A stretch of 64,000 bases of DNA from an uncultured Acidobacteriia bacterium (GTDB lineage: Bacteria > Acidobacteriota > Terriglobia > Bryobacterales > Bryobacteraceae). Within the stretch, counting starts at the first letter, position 1. Every line of letters starts with the position of its first letter. The notes under the pieces are model-generated. The model was not told where the DNA came from. It saw only the letters and a program-made list of their open reading frames with translations, and searched no databases. Below, one piece after another: positions 26,272 to 33,690 of the stretch. The DNA is taken from assembly GCA_903881085.1 (NCBI GenBank), contig CAIRSA010000019.1, positions 1 to 64,000 of the forward strand, given 5' to 3'. Position numbers and translations under genes: made by a program.

Positions 26272-27913
26272 CCGCCGCCAATTTCTCTATCTCACAGCTG
26301 CCGCCGCCGCAGGCAACGCCCCGCTTTTTGAAGAGGTCCCTGCTGCCAAGAGCGGCATCGCATGGGTGCACGAAAACGCCATGTCGCCGTTGCGCTATCT
26401 GCCCGAAGCGCTTGGCCCCGGCGTGGCGTTTCTCGATTACGATAACGATGGCTGGATGGACATCTACCTGGTCAACAGCGGCCCGTGCGATTTCTACAAG
26501 CCAACGAAACCGCTGCGCAACGCGCTGTACAAGAACAATCGCGACGGCACGTTCACCGATGTGACCATGCAGGCTGGGGTCGGCGGTGGAACCTTCGGCA
26601 TGGGCGTGGCCGTTGGCGATTACGACAACGACGGCTGGCCCGACATCTTTGTCACCTCTTACGGCAACTGCATTCTCTACAAGAACAATCGCGATGGCAC
26701 GTTCACCGACGTGACGAAAAAGGCCGGCCTAACCACGCCCGGCTTCACCACCAGCGCCGTCTGGTTCGATTACGACAACGACGGCAAGCTCGATCTGTTC
26801 GTGTGCAGCTTTGTGGATTACGGCCCTGGCGAGCATCGCAGTTGCGGCGATAACAAGCTGGGCAAACACTACTATTGCATTCCGCGCTTCTTCAAGCCGA
26901 CGGCCAGCTTTCTCTATCACAACAACGGCGACGGCACGTTCACCGAGGTGGGCGCGGGAACCGATATCGCCCGCGCGCTGGGCAAGGGCTTGGGTGTTGT
27001 GGCCACCGACATCAACAACGACGGACTGATGGACCTGTTCGTCGCCAACGACACGGTGCAGAATTTCCTGTTCGTCAATCGCGGCATGAAGAACGGCAAG
27101 CCGCGTTTCGAAGAGATCGCCTTGCAAGCCGAAGTCGGCTTTAGCGAAGCAGGCGCGCCGCGCTCGGGGATGGGCGTGGATGCGGCCGATGTTTTCGGCA
27201 GCGGGTATCAGGATTTGTTCGTCGCCAACGTCGACCAGGAGATGTTCTCGCTCTATCGCAATCAGAAGAACGAATCGTTCCGTGACGTGGCGCAATCGAA
27301 CGGTGTTGCCCAGCCAACGCGCTTGCTGAGCGGGTGGGGTCTGAAGTTTTTCGATTACGATAACGACGGCGCCGTCGATCTGATTCTCGCCAACGGCCAT
27401 CCGGATGACATGATCGAAAACTACTCGCCTTCGGTGAAGTATCAGGAGCCGCTACTGCTGTTTCATCAGGACGCGGGAAAGCTGCGCAACGTCAGCGCCG
27501 ATGGTGGTCCGGCCTTCACGAAGTCGTACTCCGCGCGCGGGCTGGCGGTTGGCGACTTCAATAACGACGGCCGTTTGGATGTGTTGATCGGCATCAATGG
27601 TGGCGCGCCTGTGCTGCTGCAGAACAGATCCGGGGCAGGGAACAACTGGCTGGGGCTGAAGCTGGAAGGTGTCACTTGCAACCGCGACGCAATTGGGGCG
27701 AAGATCCGCTGGTCGGCGGGCGGCGTGGTGCGGTCGCGGTTGAAGAACAATGGCGGTAGCTATCTTTCCTCGCACGACCCGCGCGAGGTGCTGGGCGTTG
27801 GCGCGGCGGCAAAGATTGATTGGGTAGAGATCACTTGGCCCAAGCCGAGTGGTAAGGTGCAGCGCATCGCCAACCCCGATATGAACAAGTATTTGAAGGT
27901 GCGGGAGGCCTAG
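26252..27913 (+). CDS. CRTAC1-like FG-GAP protein with ASPIC/UnbV domain, Tat-exported
   Basis: 553 residues. The N-terminus has a Tat motif ([18 protein letters not shown]). Several FG-GAP/VCBS blades with calcium-binding loops follow, for example [48 protein letters not shown] and [17 protein letters not shown]. The last 100 residues form the ASPIC/UnbV domain ([31 protein letters not shown]). The predicted fold is an integrin-like propeller acting outside the cytoplasm. Its function in bacteria is unproven. It is the last gene of the receptor/TPR/cytochrome unit and overlaps the cytochrome gene by 20 bp. Its 3' end overlaps the convergent kinase gene by 4 bp. Confidence 0.9.
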   Translation: MPPIPINRRQFLYLTAAAAAGNAPLFEEVPAAKSGIAWVHENAMSPLRYLPEALGPGVAFLDYDNDGWMDIYLVNSGPCDFYKPTKPLRNALYKNNRDGTFTDVTMQAGVGGGTFGMGVAVGDYDNDGWPDIFVTSYGNCILYKNNRDGTFTDVTKKAGLTTPGFTTSAVWFDYDNDGKLDLFVCSFVDYGPGEHRSCGDNKLGKHYYCIPRFFKPTASFLYHNNGDGTFTEVGAGTDIARALGKGLGVVATDINNDGLMDLFVANDTVQNFLFVNRGMKNGKPRFEEIALQAEVGFSEAGAPRSGMGVDAADVFGSGYQDLFVANVDQEMFSLYRNQKNESFRDVAQSNGVAQPTRLLSGWGLKFFDYDNDGAVDLILANGHPDDMIENYSPSVKYQEPLLLFHQDAGKLRNVSADGGPAFTKSYSARGLAVGDFNNDGRLDVLIGINGGAPVLLQNRSGAGNNWLGLKLEGVTCNRDAIGAKIRWSAGGVVRSRLKNNGGSYLSSHDPREVLGVGAAAKIDWVEITWPKPSGKVQRIANPDMNKYLKVREA

Positions 27914-29055
27914 ACCCGCGAGGCTCTTGCAGAATTGTGATTGAGCTGTTGCGGGTACAAGGGCGTCATAGTTGGCGTGGCCGCAAGGAACGCCCGCACT
28001 GCGGCGGCGAAGCTTTCCACCGAATGATAGCGCTCCTCGGGGTCCTTCTGAATGCTCTTCGATACGATGTGATCGATCTCGCCGCAGAGCCAGGCCCGGT
28101 CCGGCGCAGCTTCGCTTGGCAGGGGGATCGGAGTTTCGCAGGCGGCGCGATAGATCTCCGCCGTTGAACCTGATTTCGTGGAGCGGGCGCGAATGCCGGT
28201 CATCAGTTCAAACAGCACCAGTCCTAGTGAATAGACGTCGTCTAAGGTGGTAACGGGCTTGCCGTTTAACTGTTCCGGCGAAGCGTAGGCTGGCGTCATC
28301 ATCGGAACAGCGCGCTCGCTGGTGCGGCGTTCGCGCAGCACGCGGGCGATGCCAAAGTCGAGCAGATGCGGATTGCCGTTTTCAGAAACAAGAATGTTCG
28401 CCGGCTTCAAGTCCCGGTGAACAACCATGTTTCGATGGGTGAACTTCACCGCCTCCAAAACCTTCAGGAAAAGTTCCAGCCGCGCCTGCACGCCAAGCCG
28501 CAGCCGATCGCAATAGACACGGATGTTTTCGCCTTCGATCAACTCCATCACCATGTACGGAACCGACGGTTCGTCCTCGCATTGCCGGTATTCGCCATAG
28601 GCCACCAATCGCACGATGGACGCGTGGTTGAGGCTGCCCAAAATCAGCCGTTCGTTGATAAACCGTTGCCGCGCGCTTTCGGTGAGCGTTCCAGGTTGCA
28701 CCAGCTTCAGCGCGTAATGCGGGCCCATGAAATCGTCACCCAGCACCACTTCAAAAACCGTACCCATGCCGCCTTCGCCAATCAGCCGGATGACGCGATA
28801 GCAGCCGATCATGCTGCCCTGGATGGCCGTTACCTTGTCCGCCATGGTGCCGGCGGCCTCTCCAACAATGCATTCGATTGTGTTCGATTGTGTGTAATCC
28901 AGCGCCAGCAGCGCTTCGATTTCCGCGATGAGAGCTGCGTCTCCATTGCATTCGCGCTCAATGAACGACCGGCGTTCCGCTGCGTCCATTCCCAGTGCCA
29001 TTTCGAATACGGTCTCAACCCGCTTCCAAAGTTCGGGCGTCATGCATTGTGCCAA
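27910..29055 (-). CDS. Soluble serine/threonine protein kinase
   Basis: 381 residues from the TTG at 29055. That start is preferred because GGAGG on the minus strand (29064-29068) lies 8 bases upstream. ATG codons at 29043 and 29082 are in frame but less well placed. After a helical N-terminal region comes a Hanks-type kinase: glycine loop [11 protein letters not shown], Lys in HYALKLV, catalytic loop [17 protein letters not shown] and the APE-like YASPEQL. The sequence stops soon after the kinase fold, with no transmembrane helix or sensor domain, so the protein is cytoplasmic. It is divergent from the ECF sigma factor gene at 29175. A kinase coupled to a sigma factor suggests phosphorylation control of transcription, which is inference. 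Confidence 0.88.
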   Translation of the reverse strand: MAQCMTPELWKRVETVFEMALGMDAAERRSFIERECNGDAALIAEIEALLALDYTQSNTIECIVGEAAGTMADKVTAIQGSMIGCYRVIRLIGEGGMGTVFEVVLGDDFMGPHYALKLVQPGTLTESARQRFINERLILGSLNHASIVRLVAYGEYRQCEDEPSVPYMVMELIEGENIRVYCDRLRLGVQARLELFLKVLEAVKFTHRNMVVHRDLKPANILVSENGNPHLLDFGIARVLRERRTSERAVPMMTPAYASPEQLNGKPVTTLDDVYSLGLVLFELMTGIRARSTKSGSTAEIYRAACETPIPLPSEAAPDRAWLCGEIDHIVSKSIQKDPEERYHSVESFAAAVRAFLAATPTMTPLYPQQLNHNSARASRV

Positions 29056-29174
29056 CTGAGTAACCTCCGAATGATGCTTCATTGAGATACGCGAAACATT
29101 TCGGAAAACGGGATCAAACCAATAGCTGAGGGAAAAAGAGGCGCTCATTTGCGTTACAATAAACCGCACGCGCC

Positions 29175-29738
29175 ATGTCAGAAGCGATCGATCAGCCGTT
29201 CGGCGAGATTACTAAGTTATTGAAACTATGGGGTACAGGCGACCGGGACGTAGAGCCGGAGCTGTTCGAACTGGTGCTGCCCGATTTGCGCCGCATCGCC
29301 CAGTCGATGATGCGCAAAGAACGGCCCGACCATTCTTTGCAGCCCACTGCGCTGTTGAACGAGACCTACTTCCGCCTGGTGAACGCCCGCGAGCGGGATT
29401 GGGAGAACCGGCGACATTTTTTTGCGATCGCCGCGCGCGCCATGCGGCGGCTGTTGATCGACCACGCACGCGCCCGTCCGCCGGGCGCGAAGATTCCGCT
29501 GGATGCACTGGGCGACCTGTTGCGTGGCCGCGAGACGCAGCTGGAGCAGGCAGTTAGCATCAACAAGCTGCTTGACGATCTGGAGACTTCGCACCCGGAC
29601 TGGTGTCTGGCGATTGAGCTGAAGTTTTTCCTTGGACTGACGGACGAAGAGGCGGCCGCCGCTACCGGTATGTCGATGCGAACGCTGCAGCGGAATTACA
29701 CCGATGCCCGCCGCTGGTTGTTTGAGCGGATGGGTTAG
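29175..29738 (+). CDS. ECF-type RNA polymerase sigma factor (TIGR02999-like)
   Basis: 187 residues with region 2 (PDLRRIAQSMMRKERPDHSL, FFAIAARAMRRLLIDHAR) and region 4 (LTDEEAAAATGMSMRTLQRNYTDARRWL). This matches the sigma subgroup found in Acidobacteria and Planctomycetes in which the gene neighbour is a Ser/Thr kinase instead of a classical anti-sigma factor. Here the kinase gene is divergent, 119 bp away. A similar sigma/kinase couple is at 33691-36699. The stop codon TAG at 29736-29738 overlaps the left end of an inverted-repeat element, so the original C-terminus may have been altered by the insertion. Promoter targets are unknown. Confidence 0.88.
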   Translation: MSEAIDQPFGEITKLLKLWGTGDRDVEPELFELVLPDLRRIAQSMMRKERPDHSLQPTALLNETYFRLVNARERDWENRRHFFAIAARAMRRLLIDHARARPPGAKIPLDALGDLLRGRETQLEQAVSINKLLDDLETSHPDWCLAIELKFFLGLTDEEAAAATGMSMRTLQRNYTDARRWLFERMG

Positions 29739-29975
29739 GCACCGCGCGAAAATAACTTTACATTGACTGCGCGAGCCCACGTGGCGCGTGCACTCCTGCC
29801 TGCCGCGTCGAGACTCGTCTCGACGCCTTGTTGTCAACACCGAGCCAAGCCTCGGCACGAATGCCGAGGCGGCAGGCAAGAGTGCCTGCGCCATCAAACC
29901 TCCAATGTAAGTGACATTGGAGTGCGACTCTGAACCACGTTGATGACGGCAAAGTTATTTTTGTGCGGTGCCTTA
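29735..29975. mobile_element. MITE-like element with 22-bp terminal inverted repeats and TTA duplication
   Basis: 29738-29759 (beginning GGCACCGCGCG and ending AATAACTTT) is the inverted copy of 29951-29972 with about two or three mismatches. TTA flanks both outer ends (29735-29737 and 29973-29975), as a target-site duplication would. The interior contains no gene but is densely palindromic. Perfect arms are GCGTCGAGAC/GTCTCGACGC (29805-29826), GCCTCGGCA/TGCCGAGGC (29849-29870) and CTCCAATGT/ACATTGGAG (29900-29922). Longer imperfect arms are at 29782-29804 and 29870-29892. It abuts the sigma factor stop. It looks like a non-autonomous transposable element of about 235 bp; no transposase is present in the window. 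Confidence 0.65.
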
Positions 29976-29977
29976 AT

Positions 29978-30414
29978 TCAACCTGCGCGCAGCCAGGAGC
30001 TCAGATCGTGCCGCTGGCCCCTGCGGTCCAAGGTTGAATCGACCGATTCGGCGTTGCCCCACACCACATCGCGCGCCGCGCCAGATTCCACCACGGCCAG
30101 AATGTCGTCGCAGTAGAGACCTTTGTCGCGCTCCACGTAAAAGCCATAGGTGCGGCAGGCGACGGGGCGATGCGCGTAGACCAGGCAGCTTTCCGATTCG
30201 CGATCGAGGAACGGGCAAACCACCGGGCCGTCTGTCAGTCCGGTGATCCGCTCAGCCACTTGCTGCCGCGTGGCCTTGGGCAACTCGGCCATGCCAGCCT
30301 GGTGCAGCAAAATCCGCATCTTTTGCGGCAGTGCCAGACCCCCGCGTAGGCCTCTGCCATCGCCTCGCAGCGCCTCCCCACCTGCTCCTGAAGAACCTTT
30401 AGTTCGCCGTTCAT
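29978..30414 (-). pseudogene. YkgJ-like CxxCxxCC family gene split by a frameshift
   Basis: The N-terminal part is read from the ATG at 30414 ([15 protein letters not shown]) to [10 protein letters not shown], the Cys cluster typical of YkgJ-type zinc or iron binding proteins. In that frame it then runs into unrelated residues. The expected continuation, [37 protein letters not shown] and ACRTYGFY, is in the frame one base earlier and ends at 29978. The switch must lie just after the Cys codons at 30304-30309. The two halves together give a normal protein of about 145 residues with the expected C-terminal Cys motifs. This is either a one-base loss in the genome or a sequencing error. No heptameric slippery site is visible. 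Confidence 0.7.
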
Positions 30415-30737
30415 CGAACGACAGTGCTTATCCGTTTTGGGGGAGCAAGCCGCGCAGGCGCTGGAAACTGGGGACTGACACCAATTTCCGGCGATGGTTG
30501 CCGGAATTTGGCTGTCTGTCTCGTGGTTTGCCCTACGCGAGACCCTCTCAGCCTTCTCGCTCCGCAAAACGGCTAAGCGCCTATCCAACGTCCGATGGTA
30601 TCCGGGCCTGCTCCCCTGTGCTAGATTTAAATAGAGACAAGCAGTTTTGTTGTGCTTTTCGTATTTATACACCGGCCCGGTTCGCCGGGCTAGCAACGGA
30701 CTCAATACTCAAATTATTCCTACCAGGAGATATCCCC
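30415..30737. other. Intergenic region before the aldolase gene
   Basis: No gene is supported in these 323 bases. They hold the REP-like palindrome at 30473-30520 and a short perfect hairpin GCCCGG-TTCG-CCGGGC at 30675-30690, followed by a ribosome binding site AGGAGA at 30725-30730, seven bases before the aldolase start. The hairpin may lie in the aldolase leader. No clear -35/-10 pair was found. Confidence 0.5.
30473..30520. repeat. REP-like imperfect palindrome
   Basis: The left arm starts GACTGACACCAATTTCCGG (from 30473). The right arm, 30501-30520, is its reverse complement with three differences (it reads GACAGACAGCC and so on in reverse). The loop is about nine bases. Position, size and a GACTGAC edge preceded by GGG recall extragenic REP palindromes. 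No REP-associated transposase is in the window. Confidence 0.5.
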
Positions 30738-31751
30738 ATGCCAATGGTATCGATGCGGCAACTTCTTGATGAAGCGGCGAAGGGCGGTTATGGCGTCGGC
30801 GCTTTCAACGTAAACAACATGGAGCAGATTCAGGCGATCATGGAGGCCGCGCGCGAAACCAAGTCGCCGGTGATCATCCAGGCCAGCCGTGGCGCACGCT
30901 CTTACACGAACGATCGCTTCCTCTATCATTTGATGATCGCGGCTACCGAAGTGTATCCGGAGATCCCCGTGGCCCTGCACCAGGATCACGGCAACAGCCC
31001 GGAAACCTGCATCTCTGCTATCGAGATGGGTTTCACCAGCGTGATGATGGACGGCTCGTTGATGGCCGATGGCAAAACGCCGGCCAGCTTTGAATACAAC
31101 GTGGAAGTCACCAAGAAAGTGGTCGAATACGCGCACGCTCGCGGCGTGACAGTGGAAGGCGAACTCGGCTGCCTCGGCGGCGTGGAAGACGGCCATGGCG
31201 CGGATCTGGATGCGTTGGCTCACTTGACCGACCCGGTTCAGGCTATCGAATTCGTGGAGCGCACTGGCATCGATGCTCTGGCAGTTGCCATCGGCACCAG
31301 CCACGGCGCTTATAAGTTCAGCAAGAAACCGACCGGCGAAGTCCTGGTGATGAGCCGCATTGAACAGATCCACAAGAACCTGCCCGCAACCCACATGGTG
31401 ATGCACGGTTCATCCAGCGTTCCGCAGGAACTGCAGGATATGATCAACAATTACGGCGGCAAGATGAATCCGACCTTCGGCGTGCCGGTGGAAGAGATTC
31501 AGCTGGGCATCAAAAATGGCGTGCGCAAGATCAACGTCGATACGGACAACCGTATGGCCATGACCGGCGCAATCCGCAAGGTGCTGATGGAACATCCTGA
31601 GCACTTCGATCCGCGCGACTACATGAAGCCGGCGCGTGAAGCGATGAAGCAGGTGGTGAAGGCTCGCATGCTCGCGTTCGGCCAGGCTGGACATGCTGGC
31701 GACTACGAGCCGATTCCGCTTGCCGAGATGATTGGTTACTACAAGCACTAG
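30738..31751 (+). CDS. fba: Class II fructose-bisphosphate aldolase
   Basis: 337 residues from the ATG at 30738, seven bases after AGGAGA. An earlier in-frame Met at 30243 would add a non-homologous stretch running through another gene and is rejected. Class II zinc aldolase motifs are visible: [25 protein letters not shown] (zinc His), [39 protein letters not shown] and [11 protein letters not shown]. The overall sequence and the length near 340 match the Calvin-cycle/FruBisAldo_II_B subtype used in glycolysis and gluconeogenesis. It cleaves fructose 1,6-bisphosphate to dihydroxyacetone phosphate and glyceraldehyde 3-phosphate in the cytoplasm. The gene is a single unit with its own terminator downstream (31788-31823). 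Confidence 0.95.
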   Translation: MPMVSMRQLLDEAAKGGYGVGAFNVNNMEQIQAIMEAARETKSPVIIQASRGARSYTNDRFLYHLMIAATEVYPEIPVALHQDHGNSPETCISAIEMGFTSVMMDGSLMADGKTPASFEYNVEVTKKVVEYAHARGVTVEGELGCLGGVEDGHGADLDALAHLTDPVQAIEFVERTGIDALAVAIGTSHGAYKFSKKPTGEVLVMSRIEQIHKNLPATHMVMHGSSSVPQELQDMINNYGGKMNPTFGVPVEEIQLGIKNGVRKINVDTDNRMAMTGAIRKVLMEHPEHFDPRDYMKPAREAMKQVVKARMLAFGQAGHAGDYEPIPLAEMIGYYKH

Positions 31752-31787
31752 GCTTTTGCCAAAAGAGCATTAGGCTCCCGCCTAAAG

Positions 31788-31823
31788 AGCGCGGCTAGTT
31801 ATCGGGCCGCGCTTTGTTCTTTA
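31788..31823 (+). terminator. Rho-independent terminator of the aldolase gene
   Basis: AGCGCGGC (31788-31795) pairs with GCCGCGCT (31806-31813) around a 10-base loop and is followed by TTGTTCTTT. It lies about 37 bases after the aldolase stop. Stem, GC content and T-rich tail fit an intrinsic terminator. Confidence 0.8.
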
Positions 31824-31832
31824 ACCGGAAAA

Positions 31833-31876
31833 GGCCGAATGCCATTCGGCCGCAGAATGCCATTCTGCCCTACATC
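31833..31876. repeat. Tandem palindrome repeat (copy B)
   Basis: GGCCGAAT/ATTCGGCC (31833-31840 and 31844-31851, loop GCC) is followed at once by GCAGAAT/ATTCTGC (31852-31858 and 31862-31868, loop GCC) and the tail CCTACATC. This is the same layout as 25326-25370. It lies between the aldolase terminator and the haem A synthase gene and overlaps the stop codon of the latter. Confidence 0.7.
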
Positions 31877-32795
31877 ACAGCCCGCGTTGTTCTGCCATTA
31901 GCAGTACTAGCGTGATCCACAATAGGTCGGCACCCAGCAGATGCAAGATCTGTAGTGGCACTGGCGCCAGCAGCACCAGATTCAAAGCCCCCATCATCAC
32001 TTGCAAGGCCACCAATCCAATCAAAGTGTAAGATAACTTTTTTAGATTAGCGCTGGGATTCTGCGCCGCCAGCACTGATCCGCAGAACATCGCGATCAGC
32101 ACGGCGGGAATCAATGCCAGCGCGGGATGGAACACGCGCAGCCGCACGAACGGATGCGAAAATTCAGAGAAGTCCTGTTTCATCCCCTCGGCAAACGTCG
32201 CCGCTTTGAACAGGGTGTCGCCTAGCGCGGTGATCGCGCCGGTGGCGCCGGCGATCAGTATTCCAATGGCGGCCACGATCAGCATCCAGCTGATCTTACG
32301 TTCGGAGACGGGCTTCGCCGGCCGGTCTATCGCGTACCATGCCGTCAAAGCCAATGCCGCCAGTAGGAACATCGTGTTGCAGAGATGCAGTCCCAGCGTG
32401 TAGCCGCGCGCCGTTGAGGCGTTGGTTGCGACATGTCCCAGCTTCACGATGGCCGCGCCGAACAGCCCTTCGGAGATCACCAGTCCTAGCGACCATGCGG
32501 CGAATTTGCGCGCCAGGTGGCCGGCAGGATAGATGCGATACGCGAAATATACCAGCGCGATCACTAGAAGGCCGTCCAGTCCGCTGGTAAGCCGGTGGGT
32601 GAATTCAATGATGGTTTTGATTTGCGGCGATTGCAGTATCACTTCGCCATTGCACAGCGGCCAGTGGTTGCCGCAGCCTGCACCGGAGCCGCTGGCGCGC
32701 ACATAGGCACCCCAAGCGACTACTGCCAGATTGTAGATGAGAAGAAACCAGGAGTAACGAATAAAACGTGATTGCATTCCGGTGGCCGGGGCCAA
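31875..32795 (-). CDS. ctaA: Haem A synthase (COX15/CtaA family)
   Basis: 306 residues with eight predicted transmembrane helices. Family motifs are visible: RASGSGAGCGNHWPLCNG near residue 32, IEFTHRLTSG (haem His, about 65), LHLCNTMFLLAAL, FHPALALIPAV and LQILHLLGADLLWITLVLL. The family hydroxylates haem O to haem A in the inner membrane for aa3-type cytochrome oxidases. No oxidase structural genes or ctaB are in the window, so the gene stands apart from its usual neighbours. Its stop codon lies at the edge of tandem palindrome copy B. The symbol is given on family grounds. Confidence 0.9.
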   Translation of the reverse strand: MAPATGMQSRFIRYSWFLLIYNLAVVAWGAYVRASGSGAGCGNHWPLCNGEVILQSPQIKTIIEFTHRLTSGLDGLLVIALVYFAYRIYPAGHLARKFAAWSLGLVISEGLFGAAIVKLGHVATNASTARGYTLGLHLCNTMFLLAALALTAWYAIDRPAKPVSERKISWMLIVAAIGILIAGATGAITALGDTLFKAATFAEGMKQDFSEFSHPFVRLRVFHPALALIPAVLIAMFCGSVLAAQNPSANLKKLSYTLIGLVALQVMMGALNLVLLAPVPLQILHLLGADLLWITLVLLMAEQRGL

Positions 32796-32940
32796 ATCCC
32801 ATCATCGCAAAGAATCGCGGATAAGTCCTGCTGTTCCAAAATCAGGATCGGTTAGCAGGTTGGCGGCGTGTCTGCGGCGGCAGAGGTTCTACGAACGAAC
32901 CGTGTTCGCAACACAATCCGGCTTTGCCCCCGGTGAGTAG

Positions 32941-32972
32941 AGGTCCGGGGAAGCCGACCCGTCCCCGGACCT
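32941..32972. terminator. Strong 11-bp hairpin downstream of the PEP-CTERM gene
   Basis: AGGTCCGGGGA (32941-32951) pairs perfectly with TCCCCGGACCT (32962-32972) around a 10-base loop, 30 bases beyond the stop of the minus-strand PEP-CTERM gene. Neither side carries a real T run, so it may be a 3' mRNA-stabilising stem or an imperfect terminator. Confidence 0.5.
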
Positions 32973-33002
32973 TTCCACCCACCTGTGCAAAGCGTCTCTT
33001 GA

Positions 33003-33626
33003 CTACCTCGATTCAAAGCGCCCCGCCCGCTTGCGCAACCAGAACGCGGCCAAGCCGGTCAACATCAATGCGCTTGCCATCGGTTCCGGTGTTGCAGCAC
33101 CGGCAACTTTCGTTCCAAGGACGACGTTCCCGGTCGCTGAGCCATAGAACCTGGTGGTGCCCGTATTGCCACCCGGTAGACCGAAGAGTTCATTGCCCCC
33201 GCATGCGGCAAATCCGCTCGTCGCGCAATAGAGCGGAGTCGCAGCATTCGCATTATCCACAATCTGAAAGCTCCCTGCGCCAGGCAAAGCAAAATCAAAC
33301 AAGAGTTGTGTACTTGTCGCCACCATGTTGCTACCATTCGTTTCCGTGCGGATGGTGGCCCCGGGTATGACGGGTCCGATAGACGAGTACGTCAGGCCAA
33401 CCAGGCTGTAACTGTTCGACCCCACGGTGACACTGAGATTCGAAGAAACGAAGTTGGGTCCAGCCAGCACACCGAGGGTGCCGTCGGTGGTCAGGGTGCC
33501 GGTGAGAGATCCGATGCCATTGGTGCGGCTGATTGTATAAGTAATCGTCGCCGCGTGTGACGAAGCTGTCAAGCCCAGCAGTCCGAACCCGATGACCAGC
33601 AGCTTCATTATGTATTTGGTGTTCAT
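33003..33626 (-). CDS. PEP-CTERM sorting-signal protein, function unknown
   Basis: 207 residues from the ATG at 33626 (MNTKYIMKLLVIGFG). GGAGG lies about 12 bases upstream. A start 11 codons earlier is possible. A signal peptide ends near SSHA. The body is Ser/Thr/Gly-rich and beta-rich with two Cys (YCATSGFAACGG). The C-terminus has the tripartite sorting signal: TPEP, a hydrophobic helix (MASALMLTGLAAFWL) and a basic end (RKRAGRFESR). Such proteins are processed by an exosortase and sent to the cell surface or biofilm matrix. No exosortase gene is present here. No relative of the body was recognised. Confidence 0.75.
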   Translation of the reverse strand: MNTKYIMKLLVIGFGLLGLTASSHAATITYTISRTNGIGSLTGTLTTDGTLGVLAGPNFVSSNLSVTVGSNSYSLVGLTYSSIGPVIPGATIRTETNGSNMVATSTQLLFDFALPGAGSFQIVDNANAATPLYCATSGFAACGGNELFGLPGGNTGTTRFYGSATGNVVLGTKVAGAATPEPMASALMLTGLAAFWLRKRAGRFESR

Positions 33627-33690
33627 AGAAATTTTCGCCCTCCTTGAGCGATCCTTCATTAGGTCGTTCGCATTCGGAGGGGAAAATGAC

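Noticed and set aside
30295..30320. Programmed -1 frameshift in the YkgJ-like gene
   Set aside because: There is no X-XXY-YYZ slippery heptamer and no family precedent known to me; a mutation or sequence error is simpler.
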